Assembly (NCBI GenBank): GCA_021323595.1 | Contig: JAJPKR010000019.1 | Location: forward strand, 1-54,686 | DNA length: 54,686 nt | Reading direction: 5' to 3' | Source of the DNA: Terriglobia bacterium | Lineage (GTDB): Bacteria; Acidobacteriota; Terriglobia; Terriglobales; SCQP01 | Shown: in pieces, positions 9,349 to 18,290 of the stretch | How positions within the stretch are numbered: position 1 is the first letter of the stretch | How the letters are laid out: each line of letters begins with the position of its first letter | Position numbers and translations under genes: made by a program | The notes under the pieces: model-generated | What the model saw: the letters and a program-made list of their open reading frames with translations, nothing else | Told to the model about the DNA's origin: nothing | Databases searched by the model: none

Positions 9349-9418
9349 AACTGAATTTCAGTTTAGGACGTTTCGCGCCTGCGGACTTTGCGGCCGTCCC
9401 GCGCCGCCTTGCAGCGCG

Positions 9419-9503
9419 TCCGGCGCGCGGCCGTCGCGGGTGCGCCAGGCCGCTGCGCCCACCCGCGCCGCCCAGCAACTCCGGCGCACGGCCGTCACGG
9501 GTG
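9419..9503. repeat. Pair of near-identical 24-bp direct repeats
   Basis: Copies at 9419-9442 and 9480-9503 share the pattern TCCGGCGC-R-CGGCCGTC-R-CGGGTG and differ at only two positions. They lie 61 bp apart in the 146-bp non-coding stretch downstream of the decayed small gene; the second copy covers that gene's stop codon. No other feature is seen in this gap. Confidence 0.6.
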
Positions 9504-9742
9504 GCACCCACCGACGCGTACGCACGGAGGCGGCTGCTTCGCCCTGGCCCAAACGATCAGCCCGGTCGCGCCTGCGGCGACTCCGGACAGAATGATCGTC
9601 TTCATCAGCGAAACGCGCCGTGGCAAGCGGCAGCAGCCGGCCGCCGGCTCCGCCGCTTGCCCGGCGCCCGCGCGCCGGGCGGGTAGCGGCGCGCAAGGCG
9701 CGGCTGCCGCCACGCCCGGCGCCAGCACCGGCCCGAGGCACC
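9441..9742. repeat. Direct repeat of about 300 bp, copy A
   Basis: This segment and 10999-11300 are clearly alignable over their full length and in the same orientation, with scattered substitutions and small indels. The similarity includes the 3' flank of the small gene (the GCGCCAGGC-type stretch), so it is a DNA duplication and not only gene homology. The reductase gene and the IS110 remnant lie between the copies. Confidence 0.65.
9495..9742 (-). pseudogene. Truncated copy of the small secreted/membrane protein at 11051-11419
   Basis: The frame ending at the TGA at 9497-9495 aligns along its whole C-terminal part with the intact gene about 1.5 kb away: both contain the CLGP-LAPG start of homology, an arginine/alanine-rich middle, a membrane helix (here KTIILSGVAAGATGLIVWAR) and the ending GGCHP. 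The N-terminal signal peptide present in the other copy is missing; the homology stops a few dozen bases from the end of the reductase gene, and the frame runs on into that gene without a start of its own. A GTG at 9728 could serve as a start for a 77-residue protein, so expression as a truncated protein is not excluded. Confidence 0.55.
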
Positions 9743-9768
9743 GGCGGGCGCAACGGCGCTGCTCTGAG

Positions 9769-10326
9769 TCAGCGCGCGCGCCGATAGTGCACGGCGACCG
9801 CGCCGCTGCGGAGCGGCGCCGCCGAGACCAGCTCGAGCCGTCGCGTCCTGGGCAAACTGCCCTGATATAGGGTCGGGCCGTGGCCGGCGATCCTGGGGTT
9901 GACGAGGAACTTGTACTCGTCGATCAGATCCAGCCGCTCCAGTTCGATCGCGAGCTTGTTGCCACCGAGGAGCACGCCGGCCGGGGTCGCGTCCTTGAGC
10001 TTCTGCATCCCCGTGCGCAGGTCGCCGGTGATGCGGTGGCTGTTGTTCCATGAGAAATCCTTTCGCGTCGACGACACCACGTATTTCGGCTTGGCCTCCA
10101 GCTTGATCGCCCACTCGCGCATCGCCGGCGGCGCCGCCACGTCGCCGCGGGCGACTGCGGGCCAGTGGCTCTCCATTAGTTCGTAGGTGACGCGGCCCCA
10201 TAGCATCGCCCCGCTCTCGTCCATGAGGCGCGTGAAGAAGGCGTGGGTCTGGTCGTCGGCGACTGCTTCCCGGTGGTCGATGCAGCCGTCCAGGGTGACG
10301 TTGATACAGAAGGTTAACAGCCCCAT
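9769..10326 (-). CDS. RibD C-terminal/dihydrofolate reductase-like domain protein
   Basis: 185 residues of the stand-alone DHFR-like reductase family that resembles the C-terminal domain of RibD. It starts with MGLLTFCINVTLDGCIDH, typical of the family, followed by the MLWGRVTYELM helix, KYVVSST strand, the nucleotide-binding GVLLGGNKLA and the substrate-side FLVNPRIAGHGPTL. The family reduces pyrimidine or similar heterocycles with NAD(P)H; the true substrate is unknown. It lies alone within an accessory patch bounded by the two copies of a duplicated segment, which hints at acquisition together with the surrounding DNA. Length is normal. Confidence 0.88.
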   Translation of the reverse strand: MGLLTFCINVTLDGCIDHREAVADDQTHAFFTRLMDESGAMLWGRVTYELMESHWPAVARGDVAAPPAMREWAIKLEAKPKYVVSSTRKDFSWNNSHRITGDLRTGMQKLKDATPAGVLLGGNKLAIELERLDLIDEYKFLVNPRIAGHGPTLYQGSLPRTRRLELVSAAPLRSGAVAVHYRRAR

Positions 10327-10451
10327 CCGGCGAGTCTAAGCCACGCATCCCTGGTCATGGGACGACAGGCCGCCGCGGAGCTTGCCGCTGCGGAAGTGCG
10401 CCAGGGGCGAAGCTGACACGCGCGTGCGGAGAGATGCCGCGGCGGGCAGCG

Positions 10452-10637
10452 GCGCGCCCAGTAGTGCGTGCCTCCGCAGGCCTCCAGCCCAACCCTGCAC
10501 GATGGAGGGTTGCCGAAAATCGGAGTCGCGTCACGGCGGGGCGGCTTTCGGTCGAGCACGATCATTCCGTGGGCCTCGGTCCCGTGCAGCGGAAAGACGT
10601 CCTTGACGATGTCCAACGCAACGACTGCCATCTGCAT
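10452..10637 (-). pseudogene. IS110-family transposase, N-terminal remnant
   Basis: The 62 residues from the ATG at 10637 match the beginning of IS110 transposases: AVVALDIVKDVFPLHG carries the first catalytic Asp (residue 9), and GLEACGGTHYWAR carries the conserved Glu (residue 52) of the DEDD RuvC-like site. After WAR the family similarity stops abruptly, and the remaining DEDD residues, the middle and the C-terminal serine domain are absent. It is therefore a fragment that cannot transpose. It marks a past insertion in the 9.4-13.4 kb accessory patch. Confidence 0.8.
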
Positions 10638-10998
10638 GAATGGTGGGCGGGGCGATAAGCTTCGCAGAGCTTCGTTCTCCCACCCCAAGGCGCGCCGCTG
10701 CGCCTTGGGGTCCCCGGCTCGGCTGCTCGGGGCGGATCGGATACATCCGTGTATTCCTCCTGCCCCTCCCAGCCTGCGACCTCGCCCCACTTGCTGCTCG
10801 CCCCGCTCCGGCGTAATTAGCTGGCAGAGACCCGCCCTGTGGAATTTCGCGGGCCTCCCCCTCGATCTCGGCGTGCTGGGTTTTCAGTGGCGGACTCGGG
10901 GGCTGTCGCTAATGGCTCTCCTCTGATGTCAGCCGATGTGCAGCTCCGCTGCTGCCCACATTCCTTCATCGAGATGGGTCCATTCCATTAGGTCGCTT
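10638..10998. other. Non-coding stretch upstream of the IS110 remnant, with a perfect 11-bp hairpin
   Basis: No supported gene lies here. At 10683-10710 there is a perfect inverted repeat: arms CCCCAAGGCGC and GCGCCTTGGGG around a 6-base loop. It lies 46-73 bp upstream of the remnant's ATG, on the side where IS110 elements carry their left end and its structured bridge RNA, so it could be a relic of that RNA. This reading is inference; the hairpin is not followed by a T run that would make it an obvious terminator. The rest of the stretch shows nothing recognisable. Confidence 0.35.
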
Positions 10999-11300
10999 GC
11001 GCCAGGCTGCCGCGCCCACGCGCGCCGCCTTTAAATATTTGTCGCGGGCGTCAGGGATGGCATCCGCCGCGGCTTACACACGGAGGCGGTTGCTTCGCCC
11101 TTGCCCAGACGATCAGCCCGGTCACACCGGCCGCGATCCCGGCCAAGATGATCGTTTTCACCAGAGAAACCCGCCGCGGCAAGCGGCAACAGCCGGGCGC
11201 CGGCTCCGCCGCTCGCCGCGCGCCCGCGCGCCGGGCGGGCAGCGGCGCGCAGGGCGCGTCCGCCGCTGCGCCTGGCGCCAACAGCGGCCCGAGGCACGCC
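10999..11300. repeat. Direct repeat of about 300 bp, copy B
   Basis: Partner of the segment at 9441-9742, same orientation. This copy holds the C-terminal two thirds of the intact small gene at 11051-11419 plus about 50 bp of its downstream flank. Similarity fades at the point where the small gene's N-terminal part begins. Confidence 0.65.
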
Positions 11301-11419
11301 CGCGACTCAAGCGCCGATATAATGGGCCCCGGCCTTACCAGCACCGGCCGGGATACGGGCTGCTGCGCCCACGCGCACGCCGCCCCACAAACGAAAACGA
11401 CCGCCAGCGCGGCCCTCAC
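11051..11419 (-). CDS. Small secreted or membrane protein of unknown function
   Basis: I do not recognise the family. The 122-residue product begins with a signal peptide (MRAALAVVFVCGAACAWAQ), continues with a segment rich in alanine, arginine, proline and cysteine (including PGCC), and has one membrane helix near residues 87-105 (KTIILAGIAAGVTGLIVW) followed by a short Cys-containing tail ending GGCHP. The GTG start overlaps the stop of the kelch gene by four bases (GTGA), so the two are probably co-translated. The C-terminal portion is duplicated at 9495-9742, and amino acids are conserved between the copies where DNA differs, which supports a real coding sequence. Confidence 0.55.
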   Translation of the reverse strand: MRAALAVVFVCGAACAWAQQPVSRPVLVRPGPIISALESRACLGPLLAPGAAADAPCAPLPARRAGARRAAEPAPGCCRLPRRVSLVKTIILAGIAAGVTGLIVWARAKQPPPCVSRGGCHP

Positions 11420-13227
11420 CGCGCACCGCCTCTCGGCAGGGCTTGCGGGCTTTGCGGCAGCCGGTTGACGATGAGCGTCGCGTGGGCGCTCTCCTTGGTG
11501 CCGTTCATCGTGTCGGTGACCGTGAGCGTGTAGCTGCCGTAATGGTCAGACTCCGCGTCCAGCGTCGCCGAGCCCGTGCCGCTGATCGTCGTGGGGCTTA
11601 TCGAGCAATTGACCGTTCCGCAACTAGAGCTGAGGTCTACGGTTCCTCCCGACGAGACGTTAACGGTGAAATAGGCATCGTTGTACTGGTAAACCTGCTG
11701 GGAGCCAGGAGTGACCGAGATTGAGAACGGCGCCGCAACGGTTACGGCCACAGGGGTCGACGGGATGCCGTTGGCCACGACCACCAACTGGCTCGGACCC
11801 GCCTCGATGCCCGCAGGAACATCGAACTGAGCGGTTACGGGCGCCGCCCCCGTAGCCACGCCCATCGTGCTAAAGCTGTGAGTTCGGCAGTAAAAGACGT
11901 GGCCGCTGGCGTCGTTGGTGATGCGCACGAGGAGGAAATTCGTGGCCATCTGCCAGTCGTCTCCGTACATGGACGACTGCGAAAGCCCGTTAAATTGAGT
12001 TCCGGAGATTTGATTGTCAACGCTTCCCGGCTCGAGGGTCGTCGACACCGAGGTGATGGTCGGCTGCCAGGACGCCTGGTAGTTCCCAGCGTGCGTGTAA
12101 ATCTCGATATCCGTGCCCTCATCCGTGAAGAGCACCTGGCCGGTCGGGAGCAACAGCATCTCGCCTTGATAAGAGGCGTCGTTATCCCCGTTCGGCGGCG
12201 GGGGCTCCTCGATGAACTGTGAGCTACCGTCATACTCAAGAAATATGCTCGGCGGATTATAACACGCCCCATTTGGCCCACCCAATGCCCACGAGGCCTG
12301 CAAGAAAACATTACCATCTGGTAATGAGACGCCCGGACCGTCAGCATCGATCTCTGGGTTGATCGTCAGTCCTGCGGCCCAGGCGCCTGAGGCCGGATCG
12401 TAGATGGCCGTGCTGGTCGTGCCGCCGATCGCCAGCACCTTGCCGTCGGGCCGCAAGACCATTGGGCCCATCCCGGCCGCATAGCCCGCTGGCATGCCGC
12501 AAGGGTTGCCGAGCTGAACCGGGATAGCTCCCGACGCCGACCACGTTTCACTGTTGGGATCGAATAGGTCTGAAAGCGTTCCGGGCACCGCGGAAAGCTC
12601 CACCGTAAGGACCTTCCCGCCCGGAAGGAGGACCCAGCCCTCTTCGCTGCCAAAGTCTCCGTCAGGTTTCTCAGCCGTGCTCACCGTCCAGGTCAGAGTC
12701 TGCGCATCGAGGAAAGCCTGGTCCCGGTTTCCAGGAGACCCGGAGCCGCTCATCATAAAGGTGCCGTTCGGGAGGACTACGCTGACTGCGTCTCCGATGT
12801 TCGTCCATAGCGCGGGCTGTGTTGGTGGATTCACTGAAGTCCACGTATTCGCCACTGGGTCATAGATCGCGCCCAGATTTGTCTCCACCACTGTGGTGGA
12901 ACCGTTGTACTCACCACCCTCGATGATGAGGCGCCCGTCGGGCAATACCGCACTAGCATAGGCGTCGGGCGCATAGCCGCTCGGCAAGCTTGCCACCTGG
13001 GTCCAGCTGCCGTCGGCATAGTTGCCATTGGCATCAGGGGCAAGTCGGAACCAGTTGCCCGTTAAATACTCCTGGACCAAAACGGTCCCATCGGTGAGCA
13101 GCACATGGTGCGAGGCCTGGATGTTAAATGGATTGCTTACAGCGGTCCAGGTTTGCGCTGCCGCTGGAACAACCACCGCGAGAATCAGCAGGGCAAAAAG
13201 GGATGCGCCTGCCTGCCTGCCTGGCAT
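11416..13227 (-). CDS. Secreted kelch-repeat/galactose oxidase-like protein
   Basis: 603 residues. A signal peptide (LFALLILAVVVPAAAQ) is followed by a beta-propeller of repeated D-G-x-hydrophobic kelch-like blades (for example LPDGRLIIEGGEYN, RPDGKVLAIGGTTS, LPTGQVLFTDEGTD). Near residues 410-500 lies the galactose-oxidase-like C-terminal domain (GTQFNGLSQSSMYGDDWQMA, then HSFSTMGVATG), and an Ig-like C-terminal domain closes the protein. I did not find the full copper and Tyr-Cys active site of true galactose oxidase, so oxidase activity is not claimed. Codon usage and base composition are visibly less GC-rich than in the neighbours, suggesting transfer. It leads a two-gene unit with the small protein downstream. 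Confidence 0.8.
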   Translation of the reverse strand: MPGRQAGASLFALLILAVVVPAAAQTWTAVSNPFNIQASHHVLLTDGTVLVQEYLTGNWFRLAPDANGNYADGSWTQVASLPSGYAPDAYASAVLPDGRLIIEGGEYNGSTTVVETNLGAIYDPVANTWTSVNPPTQPALWTNIGDAVSVVLPNGTFMMSGSGSPGNRDQAFLDAQTLTWTVSTAEKPDGDFGSEEGWVLLPGGKVLTVELSAVPGTLSDLFDPNSETWSASGAIPVQLGNPCGMPAGYAAGMGPMVLRPDGKVLAIGGTTSTAIYDPASGAWAAGLTINPEIDADGPGVSLPDGNVFLQASWALGGPNGACYNPPSIFLEYDGSSQFIEEPPPPNGDNDASYQGEMLLLPTGQVLFTDEGTDIEIYTHAGNYQASWQPTITSVSTTLEPGSVDNQISGTQFNGLSQSSMYGDDWQMATNFLLVRITNDASGHVFYCRTHSFSTMGVATGAAPVTAQFDVPAGIEAGPSQLVVVANGIPSTPVAVTVAAPFSISVTPGSQQVYQYNDAYFTVNVSSGGTVDLSSSCGTVNCSISPTTISGTGSATLDAESDHYGSYTLTVTDTMNGTKESAHATLIVNRLPQSPQALPRGGAR

Positions 13228-13429
13228 CCTGGGGAACCTTTTCTCGCAACTGACACGACCTACCTCCTTCCGAAGCGGATGCGCGGATCATACCACAACT
13301 AACCCGTCCCCAAATACTGATCGTTGCCCCACATAGCGGGCGGCCGCACGGCCGCGGCCATCACCTTCGCTGGCTCCCAGATCCTAGCCGCGAAGCGCGG
13401 CGCTCACAAGCGCCTACCCGGCCCCGGGG

Positions 13430-15832
13430 CTAGGTGATGGCCATGGCGAAGTCGCGGCCTTCCCAGCGATGGTCGGCGGTCCAATAGAAGGTGAAGCGCA
13501 GGGTGCCCTTGCCGCCCGGCGGGACGTTGATGTGCGCCGCATACAGGCCGAGCGCGGTGGCGACGGCGGTGGTGTCATGGACCGTGCGCCACTCGTCGGC
13601 GCTCCAGTGCACCAAAAAGGGCGCGCGGGCGGGAATGCAGACTGTGCCCCCTGCGGGAACGCGGGGATTGGGATAGTTGAAGGTCCAAAACTCGACCGGC
13701 TGCTTCGGCGCCAGACCGGCGCCGTAGCGCGCCGCGGCGCTGGGCAAGCGGTCGAACACCTGGCTGTCGCGGCGCGAGCGCAGCAGCTTGATGTACTCCG
13801 AATGCGCCCACAGCAGCGGCATCGCCGAGCCGGTGGGGCGGCCGAAGAACATGAATTTTTCCGGCAAGTCGGGCCGGTCCCAGACCTGCTCGGGCAAGAG
13901 CTCGGCCCCGCTCGCGAAGCGCTCCATGGCGCGAATGTAGGGTTCGGGCGAGCGCCCGCGCGCCAGCTCGTAATGGCCGCGCTCGCCGGTGAGCAAGGGC
14001 CAACTGCGGCCTTGCCCCCAGCCCTGATAGGCGCTGCCATCATTGCGCTGCCCGTAACCGTCGTGGTTGTAGCGCCGCCACACCGGTCCATACGGCATGT
14101 CGAAGCGCAGCACCGCGTCAATGACACGCACCGAGTCCACGATGATGGGATCGTCGGCGCGGCGAATGCCATACCGGACCAACTCCAAAAATCCCGCATC
14201 CACGACCTCGCGCGCCGGAAAGAAGCGCTGTTCGTTGGGGCCGCGGTTCATCAGCTCGACCTGCGCCTCTTCATACGGCCCCTCGGGCTCGGCGGCGCCG
14301 GGCTTGACGGGCAAGATGCGGATGAAGTGCCGGGCAATCCCGGGGACCAGCGTCCCGTGGTGGGTCACCGTCCAGCCCTCGAGATGGGCATTGATGAAGT
14401 CGGCGTAGTTCTGGATCAGCGCGGCGGTGGCGGCGTCGCCGCGCGCGCGCGCCATGTCGGCGGCCGAGGCGAGCGCGGCAATCAGGGCCGCGAGCGTCGA
14501 AGGCGAATAGCCCGAACATTCTTCCCAGCGCTCCTGCGGCGTGACCGGCCCGAAGGCCATGAGAAAGCCGGCGGCGCGCAGCACCATGGGATAGGGATCG
14601 AAGTCGCCCAGCGCCTGCAGCCGCTCCAGCCGCGACGCCAGGATGATGGGGAAGGCGGCTTCATCGAGCTGCTCGCCGCGCCAGTAAGGGCGGCCGTCAA
14701 TCCAAAAATTCTGGAAGAAGCCGCCATCCTCGCGCTGCGACGTCGCCAGGTAAATCAGCGCCCGGCGCGGCGTCTCGGTGAAGCCGGCGGCGAGCAGCCC
14801 CGTCGCGCTCTTGACCATGTCGCGGGTCCAGACGAGGTGATAGCCGCCGAGGTCGTCGTCGCTTTTGGTTTCGCCCCAGGGAATGCTCATCGAGGCGATG
14901 ATGGCGCCGGGGTAGCTTTTGTCTTCGTGCGCTTGGATCAATTGCACGCTGCGGCGGAAGAGCGCGCCGCCGTCGCCGCTTTCCTCGCTCAAATCGAGGC
15001 GATGCGCGGCCGCCCGCTCCCATTGCGCCGCGAAGCGGCTGCGCTGCTCGGCGAACGGCAGGTCGAGCGCCTGCAGCAGCGTATTGACCGCGCTGTGCAT
15101 CGAATCGCCGAAGGCCAAGCCCAGCGTGAAGTCGCGGCGCTGGCTCAGGTCCATCTCGGCGATGGCGGCGACATTGCCGTCGAGGGCGCAGTCGAACTGC
15201 CAATCCATGCGGAAGTCCTCGGCGAGGTCGGTCCAGCCGTCGCTTGTGCCCACATAGCCGCACGAGCAGCGCAGAAAGGGCACGGTCGCGCCCAGCGCCA
15301 GCCAGGTGTCGTTTTTGTACGCGATCAGCATCTTGCGGCCGGCCAGCTCCGCCACCCGCAAATTGTTATGCCAGCCGCCGACATCAAGATGCGGGGCCAG
15401 CAGCGCGAACAGGCGCAGGCGATCGGCGGGCACGCCCAGCGCCTCGAATTCGGTCGCGATCAGCAAGCAGGATTGGTGCGGGTCGGCGATGATCTGTTTG
15501 GTGATCTGGTACGCGCCCCCCAAATCGCGGTTGGCCACGCGATACCCCAGCGCCTCGGGAGCGATCGGGCTGATCTCCGAAGCCGTGTTTCGCCGTTCGT
15601 CATGGAACAGCGAATGGCCGTCGCTGACGAGATATTGCAAGTCGCGTATCTGCGGATGATCGATGGTGGGGAAATAAACTTCAGTGATGACGCCGCGCGC
15701 GATCGTGAACCAGAGGCGGCTGGCCGCGGAGTAAGCAGTGCCGACAGCGTCCTTCGCGCCGCGGGTCCAGCGCGGCTCGATGCCCGGCGCGCCAAAGGCC
15801 GGGCGGCGGCAGACAGGAAGATTGTTGGTCAC
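13430..15832 (-). CDS. Glycoside hydrolase family 15 protein (glucoamylase/glucodextranase type)
   Basis: About 800 residues, the length of bacterial GH15 enzymes with an N-terminal beta super-sandwich domain. The N-terminus reads RRPAFGAPGIEPRW, then AKDAVGTAYSAASRLWFTIA, typical of glucan 1,4-alpha-glucosidase. The catalytic (alpha/alpha)6 barrel includes YHLVWTRDMVKSATGLLAAG, the presumed general acid in WEECSGYSPST, and the presumed base Glu in LLPEQVWDRPDLPEKF. It would release glucose from alpha-glucans. The frame stays open far upstream, but that part is antisense to the neighbouring synthase. GTG at 15832 is my best start; GTG at 15859 is possible. No signal peptide is seen. Confidence 0.9.
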   Translation of the reverse strand: MTNNLPVCRRPAFGAPGIEPRWTRGAKDAVGTAYSAASRLWFTIARGVITEVYFPTIDHPQIRDLQYLVSDGHSLFHDERRNTASEISPIAPEALGYRVANRDLGGAYQITKQIIADPHQSCLLIATEFEALGVPADRLRLFALLAPHLDVGGWHNNLRVAELAGRKMLIAYKNDTWLALGATVPFLRCSCGYVGTSDGWTDLAEDFRMDWQFDCALDGNVAAIAEMDLSQRRDFTLGLAFGDSMHSAVNTLLQALDLPFAEQRSRFAAQWERAAAHRLDLSEESGDGGALFRRSVQLIQAHEDKSYPGAIIASMSIPWGETKSDDDLGGYHLVWTRDMVKSATGLLAAGFTETPRRALIYLATSQREDGGFFQNFWIDGRPYWRGEQLDEAAFPIILASRLERLQALGDFDPYPMVLRAAGFLMAFGPVTPQERWEECSGYSPSTLAALIAALASAADMARARGDAATAALIQNYADFINAHLEGWTVTHHGTLVPGIARHFIRILPVKPGAAEPEGPYEEAQVELMNRGPNEQRFFPAREVVDAGFLELVRYGIRRADDPIIVDSVRVIDAVLRFDMPYGPVWRRYNHDGYGQRNDGSAYQGWGQGRSWPLLTGERGHYELARGRSPEPYIRAMERFASGAELLPEQVWDRPDLPEKFMFFGRPTGSAMPLLWAHSEYIKLLRSRRDSQVFDRLPSAAARYGAGLAPKQPVEFWTFNYPNPRVPAGGTVCIPARAPFLVHWSADEWRTVHDTTAVATALGLYAAHINVPPGGKGTLRFTFYWTADHRWEGRDFAMAIT

Positions 15833-15972
15833 GTACCAGAGTACGTCAACCAGTGACACAAATCGGGCGAACGTCGGGCCGCGGCCAGGATCGGGTAAGG
15901 AGACTTCCAGGTCGGCCCGGCCCTGCCCGGCCCCGGGCCGGGGGCGGAGCGCCGGATTCGAAAACGGCGGGG

Positions 15973-17628
15973 CTAGGCGCCCAGCGGCATGGCGGCCGGC
16001 GGCTCGGCTTCGGCGACGCGCGCCGCACGGCGAGCGCGCAAGGCCTGCCAGCGCCCTTGGAAGATCGAGGCGAGGCCGGTGGTCCAGAAGCCGAGCACGA
16101 AGAGCAGGATGAACGGGATGGTGATCCAGTTTTGGCTCTGCCAGGCGTACCAGGCCACCCAGGCGAATACGCTCCCGAGCGCCAGTTCGATCAGCGGCGC
16201 CCAGCCGGTCTTGCGCCGGTACTGGGCCGCTTGCACGCGGTCCCGCCGCGATTCGATGCGGAACTTCGGCGTGCGCTTGAACGAGCTCTGGATGCCGAGC
16301 AGCGCCTCGATCACCGCGCGGCTGTTGGTCACCGTCAGCCCGATGCCGACCGCCATCACCATCGGCATATAGAGCAACGTCTTCGGCCAGGAGCGGGGGA
16401 ACAACTCGCGCTGCGAGGCCAGGTAGAACGAAGAGATCGAAAAACTGGCGGCGATGAACAAGGGAAGGTCGATGTACAGCATCTGGAACCAGCCCTGATA
16501 AAACCGTACGATCATCGCCGGCAGCAGGAGGGCGCACAGCACGATCATCAGCGGATAGGAGATGTTCGCGGTGAGATGGCACCAGGCCTCGACCTTGCGA
16601 TGCAGGCTGACGTCGCGGCGGCGCAGCAGGCGCGGCAGAATCTTGCGCGAGGTTTGGATCAGGCCCTTGGCCCAGCGCGCTTGCTGCACCTTGAAGGCGT
16701 TCATTTCCACCGGCAGCTCCGACGGGCACTCGAGCTCGGGCAAATAGAGGAAATGCCAGCCTCTCAACTGCGCGCGGTAGGAGAGATCGGTGTCTTCGGT
16801 GAGCGTGTCCTGCTGCCAGCCGCCGGCATCCTCGATCGCCGCCCGGCGCCAAATGCCGGCCGTGCCGTTGAAGTTGAAGAACAGGCCGGTGCGGTAGCGG
16901 GCGCCGTGCTCCAGCACGAAATGGCCGTCGAGCAAGATCGCCTCGATGCGCGTCAGCCAGGAGTATTCGCGGTTGATGTAGCCCCAGCGCGTCTGCACCA
17001 TCGCCAGCTTGGGATCGGTGAAGTAGTCGATGGTGCGGCGCAGGAAATCGCTCGGCGGGACGAAATCGGCGTCGAAGATGGCGATGAATTCGCCGCGCGC
17101 CTCAACCATGCCCGCGTGCAGCGCGCCGGCCTTGAAGCCCTCGCGGTTGGTGCGGTGGCGCAAGACGATGGGCTCGCCGCGCGCGGCGTAGCGCTCGACC
17201 ACCGCGGCCGCGACGGCGGCCGTTTCGTCGGTGGAGTCGTCGAGAACCTGAATCTCCAGGCGGTCGCGCGGATAATCGAGGCGGCACACCGCCTCGATCA
17301 GCCGCTCGATCACGTAGCGCTCGTTGTAAAGCGGCAACTGCACGGTCACGCGCGGCAGCTCGGTGAAGCGCTGCGCCGGCTCCTTCGCGCGGCGCTTGCG
17401 GTTCTTGTAATAGAGATACACGAGCACGTAGCGATGGAAGCCGTAGAACGCCAAGATGATCAGCACGCCGAAATAGGGAATCAGCAGCGCCAGATCGAAG
17501 GCGTTGGGCACGTAAAGCGGCCGGCCGGCGGCGCCGATCGTGAACGTCGTGTCGAACCACTCGCGGCGCGCGTGTTGCAGCCAGCCGCCATGCGGCGTCC
17601 ATGCGGCCAAGCTTGCCAGCGCTGTCAT
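15973..17628 (-). CDS. Processive family 2 glycosyltransferase (cellulose synthase-like membrane protein)
   Basis: 551 residues. An N-terminal helix near 47-70 precedes the GT-A domain with [39 protein letters not shown] and QQARWAKG, that is the full D, D, D, QxxRW set of processive synthases. Four or five C-terminal helices follow (about residues 365-545). This architecture is shared by CslA-type mannan/glucomannan and curdlan/cellulose-like synthases; the polymer made cannot be named from sequence. It precedes the GH15 gene on the same strand with a 140-bp gap, so synthesis and hydrolysis of a glucan may be linked. ATG start at 17628 faces maf. Confidence 0.9.
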   Translation of the reverse strand: MTALASLAAWTPHGGWLQHARREWFDTTFTIGAAGRPLYVPNAFDLALLIPYFGVLIILAFYGFHRYVLVYLYYKNRKRRAKEPAQRFTELPRVTVQLPLYNERYVIERLIEAVCRLDYPRDRLEIQVLDDSTDETAAVAAAVVERYAARGEPIVLRHRTNREGFKAGALHAGMVEARGEFIAIFDADFVPPSDFLRRTIDYFTDPKLAMVQTRWGYINREYSWLTRIEAILLDGHFVLEHGARYRTGLFFNFNGTAGIWRRAAIEDAGGWQQDTLTEDTDLSYRAQLRGWHFLYLPELECPSELPVEMNAFKVQQARWAKGLIQTSRKILPRLLRRRDVSLHRKVEAWCHLTANISYPLMIVLCALLLPAMIVRFYQGWFQMLYIDLPLFIAASFSISSFYLASQRELFPRSWPKTLLYMPMVMAVGIGLTVTNSRAVIEALLGIQSSFKRTPKFRIESRRDRVQAAQYRRKTGWAPLIELALGSVFAWVAWYAWQSQNWITIPFILLFVLGFWTTGLASIFQGRWQALRARRAARVAEAEPPAAMPLGA

Positions 17629-17696
17629 TGAAGGCGATCCCGGGGCAGCTTTATTGTAATGGATTGGCCCGGTCCTCCGCCTCCGCTCCCTCCCGC

Positions 17697-18290
17697 ATGC
17701 TGGTGCTGGCTTCGGCCTCGCCGCGGCGCCGTGAACTGCTCGCCGCCGCCGGCATTCCGGTGATCGTGCACGCCGCCGAAGTGGACGAAACCCCGCATCC
17801 GGGCGAGGAGGCGCGCGCCTACGTCCTGCGCCTCGCCGAGGCCAAGGCGCGGGCGGCCGCCGCCGGCGCGCCCCGCGCCGACTTGCCCCTGTTGGCCGCC
17901 GACACCACGGTCGTGCTCGACGGCGAACTGCTGGGCAAACCGGCCGATGACGCGGAAGCCGCGTCCATGCTGCGGCGCCTCTCCGGACGCATCCACGAGG
18001 TCTGGACCGGCCTTTGCCTGCTCTGGCCGGCGGCGGCGCAGGGCGAACGGCCGCTGGTGCTGGCGGCCGATTGCACGCGCGTTTGGTTCGTGCCGCTCGA
18101 GGAAGCGGAGATCGCCGCCTATGTCGCCAGCGGCGAGCCGCAGGGCAAGGCCGGCGCTTACGCTATTCAAGGGCGGGCCGGGCAGTTCATTCCCAGAATC
18201 GAGGGCAGCTATAGCAACGTCGTGGGCCTGCCGCTGGCGCTCCTCCGCGATCTCTTGCGGGCGCGTCCCGCCGCCGAGCGCCGGCCCTAG
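17697..18290 (+). CDS. maf: Maf-type nucleoside triphosphate pyrophosphatase
   Basis: 197 residues hydrolysing non-canonical or pyrimidine NTPs to NMP and pyrophosphate. It begins LVLASASPRRRELLAAAG, the family hallmark, with VDET at about 31, the catalytic Asp in LLAADTTVVLDGELLGKP, the RLSGRIHEVWTGL segment and the C-terminal GKAGAYAIQGRAG and GSYSNVVGLPL motifs. The open frame extends upstream, but the conserved N-terminus fixes the ATG at 17697. It converges on the yihY-like gene with a 4-bp overlap of 3' ends. Confidence 0.95.
   Translation: MLVLASASPRRRELLAAAGIPVIVHAAEVDETPHPGEEARAYVLRLAEAKARAAAAGAPRADLPLLAADTTVVLDGELLGKPADDAEAASMLRRLSGRIHEVWTGLCLLWPAAAQGERPLVLAADCTRVWFVPLEEAEIAAYVASGEPQGKAGAYAIQGRAGQFIPRIEGSYSNVVGLPLALLRDLLRARPAAERRP

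Noticed and set aside
15833-16852. N-terminal extension of the GH15 protein making a 1140-residue protein
   Set aside because: This part is a different frame of the strongly supported GT2 synthase on the same strand and is not GH15-like; the conserved N-terminus begins near 15832.
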